In this document: positions 49,703 to 59,231 of the stretch, piece after piece
Layout: each line of letters begins with the position of its first letter
How positions within the stretch are numbered: position 1 is the stretch's first letter
DNA from: Actinoplanes sichuanensis
Lineage (GTDB): Bacteria; Actinomycetota; Actinomycetes; Mycobacteriales; Micromonosporaceae
Assembly: GCF_033097365.1 (NCBI RefSeq)
Contig: NZ_AP028461.1
Span: 4,650,001 to 4,714,000 of the forward strand
Reading direction: 5' to 3'
DNA length: 64,000 nucleotides
Translations under genes and position numbers: made by a program
Notes under the pieces: model-generated
Databases searched by the model: none
Told to the model about the DNA's origin: nothing
What the model saw: only the letters and a program-made list of their open reading frames with translations

Positions 49703-52636
49703 TCACAGGGCCGCGTGGCGTCTGATCACCGTGATGGCGGCCTCCGGCGGCACCGGCTCACAGAACAGATACCCCTGCCCGTAGTGACAGCCGAAGCCGG
49801 CGAGCGCCTGATGCTGCTCCTCGGTCTCGACGCCTTCGGCGATCAGTTTCAGGTCGAGGCTCTGACCCATCCGCAGGATGGTCTTGACCAGCTGTTCGCT
49901 CCTGGGGTCACGACCGAGGCCACCGACGAACGACTTGTCGATCTTCAAAGCGTCGATGGGCAGCTTCGGCAGGGCCTCCAACGATGAGAAGCCGGTGCCG
50001 AAATCGTCGATGTGCAGTTCGCATCCGAGGGCGCGCAATCGGTCGAGGATCGCCCCCACCTCGTCGGGATCACGCAAGAGGACACTCTCGGTGATCTCGA
50101 CCGCGAGGCTTCCAGGTGCGAGCCGATGCGTCTGCAGACAGTCGGCGATGTTGTCGACGAGATCGGGATTCCAGAATTCGCGGTCGGACAGGTTGACGGC
50201 CAGGTGAGAAGGCGATGAGTCGGGTGCCTCGAGTCGCCAGGCCGCCAGTTGCCGGCAGGCCTCCTCGACCGCCCAGAGTCCGATCGGCCGCATCAGATCG
50301 GTCTCCTCGGCCACCGACAGGAACTGGTCCGGGGTGAGCAGCCCACGACTCGGATGCCGCCAGTGCAACAACACCTCGAACGATCGGGTACGGCCGGTGC
50401 GAAGATCGATGATGGGCTGGTAATAGAGTTCGAACTCGTGTCTCTCCAGCGCTGCGCGGAGGTCGGTCTCGAACCGTAGCCGGTCGACGACCCGGGTGTG
50501 CATCGCCTCGTCGAAGATCGCGCTGGACCCCTTGTCGTGCGTCTTCGCGTAATACATGGCGATGTCCGCGTCCCGCAGCACGTCATCCGGGTTGGTGTAT
50601 CGGTTGGTACCCACGGTGATACCGATACTCGCGCCCACCACCACGGTCTCGTCGTGGCTCGCCAGGTGGTACGGCTGAGACAGCACCGTCTGCAGCCGGT
50701 CCGCCGTCTCGCTCAGCATGCTCACGTCATCGACGTCCTCGACGAGGATCAGGAATTCGTCGCCGCCGAAGCGGGCCGCGGTGTCCCCCGCCGGCAACTG
50801 ACCGGTGATGCGGGCGGCCACCTCGGTCAGCAGCGAGTCTCCCGCGTCGTGGCCGAGGCTGTCGTTGACCAGTTTGAAGCCGTCGAGATCCAGGAAGAGC
50901 ACTCCGAAACGGGCGGTACTGCGCTGCCGGATCCGCTGAAGAGTCTCACCGAGCCGTTGCACGAACAGGGAACGGTTCGGCAGCCCGGTCAGGTGGTCGT
51001 ACAGCGCGGCGATCCGGAACCGCTCCTCCTGGATACGCAGTGCGGCGAGTACCGCCTGGTGCTGAAGCGCGAACGTGAGCAGCGCCGCCCACTGATTGAG
51101 CGGTTCCCGTCCGCTGCTGACCCGATCCTCGATGCCGTCGACGACCGCGATCAACCCCCAGTCGTTGTCGTCGACTTTGACCGGCGCCACCGTCAGCACC
51201 CGTTGCGGATGCCTCCAGGTGAGTTCGAGCAGTTCAGGCGGCGGGAAGGCGGCAACCCGCAGTTGCGTGCCGAGGAGCTCGGACACCGATTCACGGTGGT
51301 CCGCGGTCTCCTCGCCGTCCCGGCAGAAGGCGCCGACCACCTCGAGCGATCGGGTGGGCCCGGCAGGCTCCTCCCGATCACGCCACAGAGCCAGACAAGC
51401 AGCCCATACGGGGGTACGGCGGAGCCAGGCCAGCCCTCGAGGGTCCTCCTCGTGACTGCGCAGCAAGCCGATACTGACCTCGTACTGCATGCTGGCCGAC
51501 TTCTGCAGATAGTCCGAGTCGGCGTACTGGGCGCGGCCCTGCGCCTCCATCAGAGCCAGGATGATCTCGCCCACGTTCGTCACGGCATGCTGCCGGGCCG
51601 GATCGTCGAAGCCGAGTCCACCCACGGCGGTGATCGCGGCCGTGCGTATCCGATGCGCGATGCTGAGCAGCTCCTCCGGCCGGCCGCCGCTGAGGTCCCG
51701 GACCAGCTCGTGCCTAGCGTCACGGCTCAGCGGCCCGGTCAACATCCCGGCCAGGTCGGCCGGAAGCTGGATCTCCGGCGCGCCGTCGACACAGCCGCAC
51801 GATTCTCGTACCGTCAGTCGCGTGTCGACGTAGTGGCGGTCGCCGTCGATCCGGCCGGTCCGCAACTGCTGCAACAGCAGCTGCGCGGCGCGCATGCCGA
51901 GTTCCTCGACCGGCTGTTTGATGCTGGACAGCCGCGGCGTGCAGTAGGAGGCCCCCTGCACGTCGTCGAAGCCGACGAGCGCCTGATCGCCCGGTATCGA
52001 GTAGCCCGCCGCGGTGAGTACACGCATCACGCCGAGCGCGTTCGCGTCGGTGCCGCAGATCACCGCGGTCGACGGCATGCCACGCTCGATCATCAGGCGG
52101 GCCGCCGCATCGCCGCCCTCGATCAGGTTGTCAGGCGCGGGAAACAGCAGCTCGGGGTCGGGTGTGATGCCCCGAGCCGCCAGCGCCTGAAGATATCCGT
52201 CATGCCGGAGGCGGACGTCGTCGGCGTCGAGGTAGCCGACGAATCCGATCCTTCGGTGGCCGTGCCCGATCAGATGCTCGACCGCTTCCCGAACACCCGT
52301 GGCGTTGTCCGGCAGAACCAGTTGACAGCCGATACCGGGATACTCGTGGCTGATCGTCACCACCGGTTTACCCGCCGCCCGCAGGCCCGCGAGGTAGTCG
52401 GCACGTGCCGCGTTGATGACGACGATGAATCCGTCGGCGTGATCGGTCCCGATGTGGTTGCCCGTCGACGGCGGCGAGATCACCTCGCTCTGCTCGGTGC
52501 CGGCGTCGAGTGTGTGCACGGCCAGCATGGCGGCGTCGTCACTCACGGCCACCCTGCTGATTCCGCTGAGCAGTCCGCCGAAGTACCAGCCGCCGATGAA
52601 AGGCGACAGGACGCCCAGGGTGAAAGGTCGCGACAC
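49703..52636 (-). CDS. LacI-like sensor fused to GGDEF and EAL domains
   Basis: The protein of 977 residues starts directly with a LacI/periplasmic-binding-type sensor (about 1-285: FTLGVLSPFIGGWYFGGLLSG, DGFIVV, VICGTDANALGVMRVLTAAG, ALVGFDD) without the DNA-binding helix-turn-helix or a membrane anchor. A helical and GAF-like middle part follows, then GGDEF (RFGGDEFLIL) and EAL domains. The EAL motif is EVL (FEVLLHWRHPSRG); its other residues (DDFGTGFSSL, DALKIDKSFV) are kept. It probably links a bound sugar to c-di-GMP level. It is divergent from a sugar ABC transporter operon, a fitting source of the signal. Confidence 0.9.
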   Translation of the reverse strand: MSRPFTLGVLSPFIGGWYFGGLLSGISRVAVSDDAAMLAVHTLDAGTEQSEVISPPSTGNHIGTDHADGFIVVINAARADYLAGLRAAGKPVVTISHEYPGIGCQLVLPDNATGVREAVEHLIGHGHRRIGFVGYLDADDVRLRHDGYLQALAARGITPDPELLFPAPDNLIEGGDAAARLMIERGMPSTAVICGTDANALGVMRVLTAAGYSIPGDQALVGFDDVQGASYCTPRLSSIKQPVEELGMRAAQLLLQQLRTGRIDGDRHYVDTRLTVRESCGCVDGAPEIQLPADLAGMLTGPLSRDARHELVRDLSGGRPEELLSIAHRIRTAAITAVGGLGFDDPARQHAVTNVGEIILALMEAQGRAQYADSDYLQKSASMQYEVSIGLLRSHEEDPRGLAWLRRTPVWAACLALWRDREEPAGPTRSLEVVGAFCRDGEETADHRESVSELLGTQLRVAAFPPPELLELTWRHPQRVLTVAPVKVDDNDWGLIAVVDGIEDRVSSGREPLNQWAALLTFALQHQAVLAALRIQEERFRIAALYDHLTGLPNRSLFVQRLGETLQRIRQRSTARFGVLFLDLDGFKLVNDSLGHDAGDSLLTEVAARITGQLPAGDTAARFGGDEFLILVEDVDDVSMLSETADRLQTVLSQPYHLASHDETVVVGASIGITVGTNRYTNPDDVLRDADIAMYYAKTHDKGSSAIFDEAMHTRVVDRLRFETDLRAALERHEFELYYQPIIDLRTGRTRSFEVLLHWRHPSRGLLTPDQFLSVAEETDLMRPIGLWAVEEACRQLAAWRLEAPDSSPSHLAVNLSDREFWNPDLVDNIADCLQTHRLAPGSLAVEITESVLLRDPDEVGAILDRLRALGCELHIDDFGTGFSSLEALPKLPIDALKIDKSFVGGLGRDPRSEQLVKTILRMGQSLDLKLIAEGVETEEQHQALAGFGCHYGQGYLFCEPVPPEAAITVIRRHAAL

Positions 52637-53009
52637 CTGCGGTCATCCCTCTCGCTACATGCGGGTGAGGCCCATCCTCACTGCCCTTCGTCGCGGAACG
52701 CCGTCGTCTGAGGTTTTCGCGCAAGTCGCCGCTCGTGGACCCGGTGACGACCCCGGCCACACTGAGCGCTCAGGTGGGCGGCGGGCGCCGATCATCAATT
52801 GCTCGCACGCATTCCTCGTACGATGTCGCTTGATTTGACTGATCGAGCGGACTTATCCGTACAAGAATCGCTGAATTGTTTCTTGGCCTTTAACCCATCA
52901 ACCGCCATTCGACCTGGACAGCGGATCAACCCGGGGTTAGGTTCCGAATAATAGGATCACCACCTTCTATCAGTTCGGCGAAGCACGCTCACACCGAGGA
53001 GGGTGCACC
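52637..53009. other. Divergent intergenic region, no gene seen
   Basis: The 373 bases between the GGDEF-EAL gene and the sugar transporter contain no supported gene. The stretch 52800-52990 is AT-richer than the surroundings and should hold divergent promoters. I see no convincing palindrome or riboswitch. The strong site gaggaggg lies just before the ATG at 53010. Confidence 0.6.
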
Positions 53010-54137
53010 ATGCGTGTTGTTGATTCCGCAGTCGCCCACGTGGCTGACGAACTCCCGAGCAACAGCGTCACCCGGCGGCGCCTGCTCGCCGGTAGCGGGC
53101 TGGCCAGTGCGGCACTCGCAGCGACCGGGCTACTCACGGCCTGCGGCAACGACGAGAAAGCCGTCGCCGGGGCGATCGGAAACTTCCCGAAAACGCCGAA
53201 CTGGAAATTCGTCTTCATCAACCACGTCACCACCAACCCGTTCTTCACCCCCACCCAGTACGGCGCCGAGGACGCCTGCAAACTGCTCGGCTGCTCGTTC
53301 CAATGGACCGGCTCGGCCAACTCGGTGGTGGCCGAGATGGTCAACGCGACCAACACCGCGATCAGCGGCAAAGCCGACGGCCTGGCCGTCGCAGTGGTGG
53401 ACAAGACCGCCTTCAAAACACCGCTGGACAACGCACTCGACGCCGGCATCCCGGTCGTGTCGTACAACGCCGACGGCGCCCGCGAGGATCCCGGCACCAA
53501 CCGGCTGGCCTATATCGGGCAAGGACTGTTCGAATCCGGATACGCCCTCGGGCAGCGAGCACTGACCCAGGTGCAGTCGGGCGAGGTGGCCGGTTTCATC
53601 GCCACTCCCGGTCAGCTCAACATCCAACCCCGCATCGACGGCGCCCAGCAGGCGTTCACCGACGCCGGCGGCGCGGTGAAGTTCACCGCCGTCGCCACGA
53701 ACGCCGACATCACCAAAGGGCTTTCCATCATCGACGCGTACGCCCAAGGGCACCCCGGACTCGCCGGTCTCCTCGCGGTCGACGCCGGTTCGACCCAGTC
53801 GATCGGCCAGGTGGTCAAGAAGTACGACCTGCGCAGCAAGGGACTGAAGGTCGCCGGCGGTTTCGACCTGATCCCCGAGACCCTCGCCTCGATCAAATCC
53901 GGAGACCTCGACTACACCATCGACCAGCAGCCCTACCTGCAGGGCTTCCTGCCGGTGCTCTACCTGTACCTCTACAAGATATCCGGCGGACTGCTGTCAC
54001 CACCGCAGACCAACACCGGTCTGCTGTTCGTCACCAAGGACAACGTCTCCCCATATCAGAACACCCAGACCCGGTACGAGGGCTCGACCACCGACGTGAA
54101 GCTCGTCGAACGGTCCGGCCCGATTGCCCACCCGTGA
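53010..54137 (+). CDS. Sugar ABC transporter substrate-binding protein
   Basis: The product of 375 residues has a signal with both twin-arginine character (VTRRRLLAGSG) and a lipobox (LLTACG, Cys47). The mature part is a class I sugar-binding protein of the RbsB type: FVFINHVTTNPFFTPTQYGAEDAC, AISGKADGLAVAVVD, IPVVSYNADG, RLAYIGQGLFESGYALG and DYTIDQQPYLQGFLPV. It should carry a sugar or sugar-like molecule to the permease. Its stop overlaps the permease start (GTGA). Confidence 0.9.
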   Translation: MRVVDSAVAHVADELPSNSVTRRRLLAGSGLASAALAATGLLTACGNDEKAVAGAIGNFPKTPNWKFVFINHVTTNPFFTPTQYGAEDACKLLGCSFQWTGSANSVVAEMVNATNTAISGKADGLAVAVVDKTAFKTPLDNALDAGIPVVSYNADGAREDPGTNRLAYIGQGLFESGYALGQRALTQVQSGEVAGFIATPGQLNIQPRIDGAQQAFTDAGGAVKFTAVATNADITKGLSIIDAYAQGHPGLAGLLAVDAGSTQSIGQVVKKYDLRSKGLKVAGGFDLIPETLASIKSGDLDYTIDQQPYLQGFLPVLYLYLYKISGGLLSPPQTNTGLLFVTKDNVSPYQNTQTRYEGSTTDVKLVERSGPIAHP

Positions 54138-55123
54138 CCACCCTGATGTCGGCCCCACGCCGGGCCGGCTCCGTGCTGGTGCGCTGGCGTGAGGCGAGCG
54201 TCCTGATCGTCGCGCTCGCCATGGCCGTCTACTTCCAGACCGCCAACGAGGTCTTCCTCACCCACGACAACCTGCGCAACATCGCCCAGGCCACCGCACC
54301 GACCGCCATCGTCGCCGTAGGTATCGTGCTGCTGCTGGTCAGCGGGGAGATCGACCTGTCCGTCGGGGTGGTGGCCGCGCTCGCGCCCTTTCTCGTGCAC
54401 TACGCCGTCGACTTCTACGGCGTACCGGTCGTACCGGCACTGCTGCTGGCCTTCGCCGTCTCCGCCGGCATCGGATTCTGCAACGGCTTCATCGTCACCA
54501 AGCTGAAGGTGCCGTCCCTGGTCGCCACGCTAGGCAGCTTCTACGTCCTGCTCGGCGTGCTGCTCACCACGTCGAACGCCTACCCGGCACAGATTCCCGA
54601 ATCCGCGAAGGGCCGGATCCAGCAGATCTTCGGAGCCGCCGACTGGGCGTCGCTGACCTGGTGCCTGGTCGTCGTCATGTTCTTCCACATCGTGCTGACC
54701 CGCACCCGCTGGGGCCTGCACACCATCTCCGTCGGCGGCAATCCGGTCGGTGCCACCGAAGCCGGCATCCGCGTCGACCGCATCAAGATCGGAAACTTCA
54801 TGATCGCGAGTACGCTCGGAGCGCTCGCCGGGCTACTGGAGGCCTTCCGGATCAACAGCATCGACCCGAACATCGGCGGCGGCACCGCCCTGGTCTTCAC
54901 CGCCATCTCCGCGGCCGTCATCGGCGGCACCGCACTGGCCGGCGGTTCCGGCACGGTCATCGGCGCACTGCTGGGCGCGCTCATCCTCGCCGAGCTGCAG
55001 AACGGCTTCAACCTGATCGGTGTCAGCGCCAACCCGTTCCAGCTGATCCTGGGCGGCGCGATCCTGATCTCGATGATCGCGAACCAGTACCTGTCCCGGC
55101 TCCGCCGCACCGGAGGCGCATGA
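54134..55123 (+). CDS. Sugar ABC transporter permease (RbsC type)
   Basis: The product of 329 residues has about eight to ten helices with the family motifs GEIDLSVG near residue 75 and the cytoplasmic ISVGGNPVGATEAGIRVDRIKI loop, then GGTALAGGSGTVIGALLGALIL. It uses GTG at 54134, overlapping the binding-protein stop, or the ATG at 54146. It transports the substrate of the RbsB-like protein. Confidence 0.9.
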   Translation: MTTLMSAPRRAGSVLVRWREASVLIVALAMAVYFQTANEVFLTHDNLRNIAQATAPTAIVAVGIVLLLVSGEIDLSVGVVAALAPFLVHYAVDFYGVPVVPALLLAFAVSAGIGFCNGFIVTKLKVPSLVATLGSFYVLLGVLLTTSNAYPAQIPESAKGRIQQIFGAADWASLTWCLVVVMFFHIVLTRTRWGLHTISVGGNPVGATEAGIRVDRIKIGNFMIASTLGALAGLLEAFRINSIDPNIGGGTALVFTAISAAVIGGTALAGGSGTVIGALLGALILAELQNGFNLIGVSANPFQLILGGAILISMIANQYLSRLRRTGGA

Positions 55124-55884
55124 TGACGGCCGAACCCGCAGCCGCCCTACGGGTCGAACACGTGGCCAAGCGATTCGGCGCGCTCACCGCGCTGCGCGAC
55201 GTCAACCTGCGCCTGAACAAGGGTGAGGTGCTCGGCCTGATCGGCGACAACGGCGCCGGCAAGTCCACCCTGATCAAGATCCTCTGCGGATTCCACCGCC
55301 CGGACTCCGGCCGGATCAGCGTCAACGGGCAACAGGTCGTCCTGCGCAGTGTCGACCACGCCCGCTCCCTCGGCATCGACACCGTCTATCAGGGACTGGC
55401 GCTGGTCAACGAGTTGACCGTCTACCACAACATGTTCCTCAACCGGGAGCTGCGCATCGGCCCGCTGCTCAACAACCGGGCCATGCGCCGACTCGCCCAG
55501 CAACACCTCGCCGACATGGGCGTCGGGATAGCCGACGTGGGAGCCCAGGTCGCCAAGCTCTCCGGCGGACAGCGCCAAGCCGTGGCGGTGGCCCGAGCGG
55601 TCTACTCCGACGCCCGGATCCTGCTGCTCGACGAACCACTCGCCGCCATGGGCGCCAAGGAGGGTGCCCTGATCCTCGACCTGATCCGCGACCTACGCGA
55701 CCGCGGTGACGTGTCGGTCATCATCATCGCCCACAACTACGCGCAGGTCCTCGACGTCTGCGACCGGGTCAACCTGCTCCAGCACGGCACCATCACCTTC
55801 GACCGCCCCACCGCCGAAGTGTCGCTCGAGGAACTGACCGAACTGGTCGTCGCCGAATACCGCAACCGCCGCCGACCCGCGTGA
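55120..55884 (+). CDS. Sugar ABC transporter ATP-binding protein, single-domain
   Basis: The 254-residue protein has one ATPase domain: Walker A GDNGAGKST, signature LSGGQRQAVAVARA, Walker B ILLLDEPLAAMG and H-loop IAHNY. RbsA-type partners usually have two fused ATPase domains, so this one must work as a homodimer, as in the single-domain FrcA-like group. The ATGATG start overlaps the permease stop. It ends 11 bp before the converging WD40 gene. Confidence 0.9.
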   Translation: MMTAEPAAALRVEHVAKRFGALTALRDVNLRLNKGEVLGLIGDNGAGKSTLIKILCGFHRPDSGRISVNGQQVVLRSVDHARSLGIDTVYQGLALVNELTVYHNMFLNRELRIGPLLNNRAMRRLAQQHLADMGVGIADVGAQVAKLSGGQRQAVAVARAVYSDARILLLDEPLAAMGAKEGALILDLIRDLRDRGDVSVIIIAHNYAQVLDVCDRVNLLQHGTITFDRPTAEVSLEELTELVVAEYRNRRRPA

Positions 55885-55895
55885 CCTGCGCGCCG

Positions 55896-57443
55896 TCAGA
55901 GTACCCAGGTCCAGATCGTGCCGTCCCAGTGGCCGGAGACGACCGTGGGCCTACCGCCGAAGCTGCTGATAGCGATGGACTGCGCGGCCGTAGTCGGGCC
56001 GGTGAGACCGGCACCGTAGGGGCGACCGGTGGCGAGATCCCAGAGACGGATGGAGCTGTCGTCGCTGCCGGCGACCGCGACGGTCCGGCCGTACACCTCA
56101 CCGATCACGACCGCCTTGACGGCCTTGGGAAGGGCGGCGAGCACCCGGCCGACAGGTGGCGAGAGGCCGAGCAACCAAAGGCGAAGCTCGCCGTCCTCAC
56201 CGCCCGACACCGCGACCGGCTGTCCGCCCACGGTGCCGACGGCCATCGCCCAGACCGGGCCGTCATGGGTACCCAGCACCTGGATGAGACGTTCGCCGCT
56301 GACGTCCCAGAGGCGGATCCGGCCGTCGCCGCTGCCGGTGACCGCTGTCGTCTTGTCGCCGATGGTGCCGACCGCGATGCTGTTGACCGCCTCATCGAGT
56401 TTCTCCCCGAGAATACGCCCGGTGAGTTGAGGTTTCGTGGGGTCCCAGATCCGTACCGTTCCGTCGGCGGAGGCGGTCACGGCGACCGCCCTGCCGCCGA
56501 CGGCACCGAGCGCGACGCCGTTGATCCCGCCGCTGACCACGTCGGTCGTGGGGGTACTCGTCGGTGGGTCGTCGGTGAGGTTCCACACCCGGAGGGTGCC
56601 GTCGACACTGGCGGATACGGCCATCGTGTCGTGCAGCGCGATCGAGTACACCGGACGGTGGTGCCCCTGGATCGGGCCGCTGCGTGGCACCCCCGTGACC
56701 GGGTTCAACAGCTGGACGGTGCCGTCGTCGCCCCCGACGACGGCCAGCGGCTCGCCCTTGAGCATGCCGACGGCCACCGACCAGACGGTGTCACCCGCGG
56801 GCCTCAGCGGCCGACCGGCGGTGACGTACGACCCGTCAGTGCCGGCCGGCGTCGGCGGCGGATCCGGTGGCAAGGTCCCCCACTGCGCGATCCCGGTCAC
56901 GTACCGCGAGGCAGCAGCAACACCGACCACCCCCAGGCCCACCACGGCCGTCTTCGCCAGCAGCAGCCGACGTGGCAGGAGTACCAGATCATCGTGAGGA
57001 TCGGGCTCGCCCATCACGTCGCCGAGAAGGATGTCACCATCGCGCACCTCGGATGCGAGCGCGCCGACGGTCGCCGACCCCGACTCGCCCCGCCGTGCCC
57101 GGCACTCGCCCGATGGCACGGAAAGCCCCTGACTTCGGGCCCCGAACCCCGACTGAGAGGACATCGACAGCTCACGGCTGTGCCACCACCGATGGGCCGC
57201 GGAAACGGCCATCGCCAGACCGAGCGCCACCACGGCGGCGGGCACTCCGAGTACAGCGTCACCGAACCGGCCCTCGTCGAGGATCGCGGTGATCCCCAGC
57301 ATCAACCCGACGACGGAAACGGAAGCACCGAACACAGCCAGCAGCAGCACGAGGCGACGACCGAAGATCCGCGCTCCCTCACGAACACCCGCCTGAACCG
57401 GCAATCTCCCGGTGGGCCCCAGGATCCTCTCGAAACGCGTCAT
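55896..57443 (-). CDS. Membrane-anchored WD40-repeat protein
   Basis: The 515-residue protein starts at MTRFERIL (57443). Three hydrophobic helices lie in the N-terminal 175 residues (LVLLLAVFGASVSVVGLMLG, VLGVPAAVVALGLAMAVSA, LLLAKTAVVGLGVVGVAAA). The rest holds six or seven WD40-like blades, for example VAVTASADGTVRIWD and DDSSIRLWDLATGRPYG. The blade pattern is looser than in the 5184 protein, without GH. It appears to be a single propeller on a membrane stalk. The small membrane protein upstream (57446) is a likely partner. Function unknown. Confidence 0.8.
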   Translation of the reverse strand: MTRFERILGPTGRLPVQAGVREGARIFGRRLVLLLAVFGASVSVVGLMLGITAILDEGRFGDAVLGVPAAVVALGLAMAVSAAHRWWHSRELSMSSQSGFGARSQGLSVPSGECRARRGESGSATVGALASEVRDGDILLGDVMGEPDPHDDLVLLPRRLLLAKTAVVGLGVVGVAAASRYVTGIAQWGTLPPDPPPTPAGTDGSYVTAGRPLRPAGDTVWSVAVGMLKGEPLAVVGGDDGTVQLLNPVTGVPRSGPIQGHHRPVYSIALHDTMAVSASVDGTLRVWNLTDDPPTSTPTTDVVSGGINGVALGAVGGRAVAVTASADGTVRIWDPTKPQLTGRILGEKLDEAVNSIAVGTIGDKTTAVTGSGDGRIRLWDVSGERLIQVLGTHDGPVWAMAVGTVGGQPVAVSGGEDGELRLWLLGLSPPVGRVLAALPKAVKAVVIGEVYGRTVAVAGSDDSSIRLWDLATGRPYGAGLTGPTTAAQSIAISSFGGRPTVVSGHWDGTIWTWVL

Positions 57444-57445
57444 GA

Positions 57446-57772
57446 TCAATCGCGGCCCGTCGCCCACATCTGCCGAACCGACTTGATCACATCGACGGTG
57501 ATGTAGCAGGCGACGATGGCGAACGTCGAGACATCTCCGAAGATCCCGACCGCTTGAATCCACAACGGTGCGTCGAAATAGTCCAACGCCAGTTTCTGGC
57601 CGGCCGACAGCGCCGCCCAGATGGCGAGGAAGAGTAGGTCGAGCGCGGCGTTGAGGACCTGTTGCCCCAGCAGAGCCAACCGCTGGCCCGCATCCTTACG
57701 CAGTAGCCGCGCAGGCGAGACAGGATCTTGCAGCGCCGTGGCCTTCGCCGCGGACTCGGCTTGCGCACTCAT
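57446..57772 (-). CDS. Small membrane protein, partner of WD40 protein
   Basis: The 108-residue product (MSAQAESAAKATAL) has two hydrophobic segments (ALDLLFLAIWAALSAG and GIFGDVSTFAIVACYITVDVI). It ends 2 bases before the WD40 gene start, so the two form an operon. No family is recognised. Confidence 0.7.
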   Translation of the reverse strand: MSAQAESAAKATALQDPVSPARLLRKDAGQRLALLGQQVLNAALDLLFLAIWAALSAGQKLALDYFDAPLWIQAVGIFGDVSTFAIVACYITVDVIKSVRQMWATGRD

Positions 57773-57972
57773 CGTGCGGATCTCCTTGCACGCGACGAAC
57801 CCGTGCAGAGGCTACGGAATCGAATGCCGGAAAGACATTTTCAGCCGAGGATTCCACCGTGCGAGTGCATTCTTTCGGTCTTCCGGGCACACCGACGATG
57901 ACGATCCGAAGTGGCAGGTGCGCTAGCCGATCTCGGTTGTCGCGATGAGAAGCGAAGCCATACGATCCGGCC

Positions 57973-58281
57973 ATGGCAGACCTCGCGACCGTCCGCGAAT
58001 GGAACGACGACGAGGGCTGGGGAGTCATCGACTCTCCGTCGACCCCCGGTGGCTGCTGGGCCCACTTCAGTCACGCGGCGGTGGCCGGGGCCGTCACCTT
58101 CACGACGGGTGCCCCCGTTCTCCTGGAGTGGGAATCGCCGGGCCAGGACGGGTATCCGTACCGCGCCGTGCGTTTCTGGCCTTCGGGGTCCGAACCGGTC
58201 GACAGGGCAAACCGACCGGGTAACGGCGGCGCCTACCGCAGTGTCCTCACGATCTCGTTCGACCGAGACCACGATCAGTAG
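57973..58281 (+). CDS. Cold-shock-domain-like protein
   Basis: The 102-residue product begins VREWNDDEGWGVIDSPSTPGGCWAHFSHAAV, the RNP1-like pattern of cold-shock proteins (W-x-x-x-x-G-[FW]-G-x-I), and then LLEWESPGQDGYPYRAVRFWP, like the closing strands of the OB fold. It is longer than Csp proteins by a C-terminal tail (about 30 residues). It may bind single-stranded nucleic acid. Its stop codon lies in the first copy of a 25-bp tandem duplication. Confidence 0.75.
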   Translation: MADLATVREWNDDEGWGVIDSPSTPGGCWAHFSHAAVAGAVTFTTGAPVLLEWESPGQDGYPYRAVRFWPSGSEPVDRANRPGNGGAYRSVLTISFDRDHDQ

Positions 58282-58309
58282 AAGCGACCGAGACCACGAT
58301 CAGTAGAAG
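58260..58309. repeat. 25-bp perfect tandem duplication
   Basis: Units at 58260-58284 and 58285-58309 are identical. The first contains the stop codon (58279-58281) of the cold-shock-like gene, and the second holds the stop (58300-58302) of the converging secreted-protein gene. Confidence 0.9.
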
Positions 58310-58833
58310 ACGGTCACCCGCGGCGGCAGTTCGGGGAACGCGGCCTGCATGGCGCCGACCAGGCATTGGCCGAAGTCCTGGGTCACCGTCGCTTGGCTGA
58401 CATAGTCGCCGTACGTGACCTCCGCGCCGTGTGCGGTGACGCCCTGCCGGTGCAGGCAGGCGACCGCGTCGTCGCGTAGGCGGGGATGCAGCGACGGCTG
58501 GTGGCTGCCGAGGTAGGCCGGCTCGACCGTACCCAGCTTCGCCTTCCGGTCGCATCCGGCGAGCCGCCTGTTGTATTCGTCCGGTCGGCCGTCGGAGGGC
58601 ACGACGACGTCACGCAGGAGCATGCGCTGGTCCAACGGGCTGACAGCGGGCCCGGAGACCTGATAGCCGAAGTCCTTCATGCACTCCAGAAACGTCGTCA
58701 CCGCGTCGCGATACATCGCCTCCGTCGCGGTCACCGGCGCGGCATGACCCTCCGCGCCGGCGCAGCGGGCGAAGAGGGCGACGATCAGGGCCAGCGCCGC
58801 AGCGCAGACGAACGTCATCCTCAGCCGTTTCAT
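58300..58833 (-). CDS. Putative secreted protein
   Basis: From MKRLRMTF (58833) the 177-residue product has a signal-like leader (VCAAALALIVALFARCAGAEG) with a possible lipobox-type Cys. The mature part has four further cysteines (ECMKDFGYQVSG, GCDRK, ACLHRQG, QCLVGAM) spaced as in actinobacterial Cys-containing secreted proteins with a DCMR-like motif. No function is known. It lies 22 bp after a tandem pair of small secreted proteins on the same strand and may share their transcript. Confidence 0.7.
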   Translation of the reverse strand: MKRLRMTFVCAAALALIVALFARCAGAEGHAAPVTATEAMYRDAVTTFLECMKDFGYQVSGPAVSPLDQRMLLRDVVVPSDGRPDEYNRRLAGCDRKAKLGTVEPAYLGSHQPSLHPRLRDDAVACLHRQGVTAHGAEVTYGDYVSQATVTQDFGQCLVGAMQAAFPELPPRVTVFY

Positions 58834-58855
58834 CAGTTCAGGCCGCCCATTCGTT

Positions 58856-59203
58856 TCAGATGACCGTCGGGCTGCAGGAGTTGCAACCCCAGTGGATGCT
58901 CCCGACGGCGTTGAAATTGCTGAGCTGCGTGTACGCGGAATCCCTGCTGCCGTAGACGCGGGGCGACTGATACCCGTCGTTCGCGCGCATGGCCACCGAC
59001 AGGATGCCCTGGCAGCTGCCACCGTCCTTCGCCGTCTGTGCCCAGAAATTGCCGTTGCTGCCGCCGTTGGAGACGACATTCGTGCCGCAGGAGCGGTAGA
59101 CGGTCAGGAATCGGTTGATGTCGGCGTGCGCCGGGGCGGCGAAGACCACTGTCGTGCCGAACACGACACCGACGGTGACACCGACCAGTTTCTTCATGAT
59201 CAT
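58856..59203 (-). CDS. Small secreted four-Cys protein, paralogue B
   Basis: The product has 115 residues. A signal peptide (KKLVGVTVGVVFGTTVVFAAPAHA) precedes a mature domain of about 87 residues with four cysteines: RSCG, GSC and the WGCNSC near the C-terminus. It is about 60 percent identical to the gene just upstream (59232), sharing NFWAQTAK, LSVAM, SPRVYGSRDSAYTQL and IHWGCNSC. The ribosome site gaaggg lies 9 bases before the ATG. The family is not recognised. Confidence 0.8.
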   Translation of the reverse strand: MIMKKLVGVTVGVVFGTTVVFAAPAHADINRFLTVYRSCGTNVVSNGGSNGNFWAQTAKDGGSCQGILSVAMRANDGYQSPRVYGSRDSAYTQLSNFNAVGSIHWGCNSCSPTVI

Positions 59204-59231
59204 TTTCGAGACCCTTCAGGCTTGCCGGACG

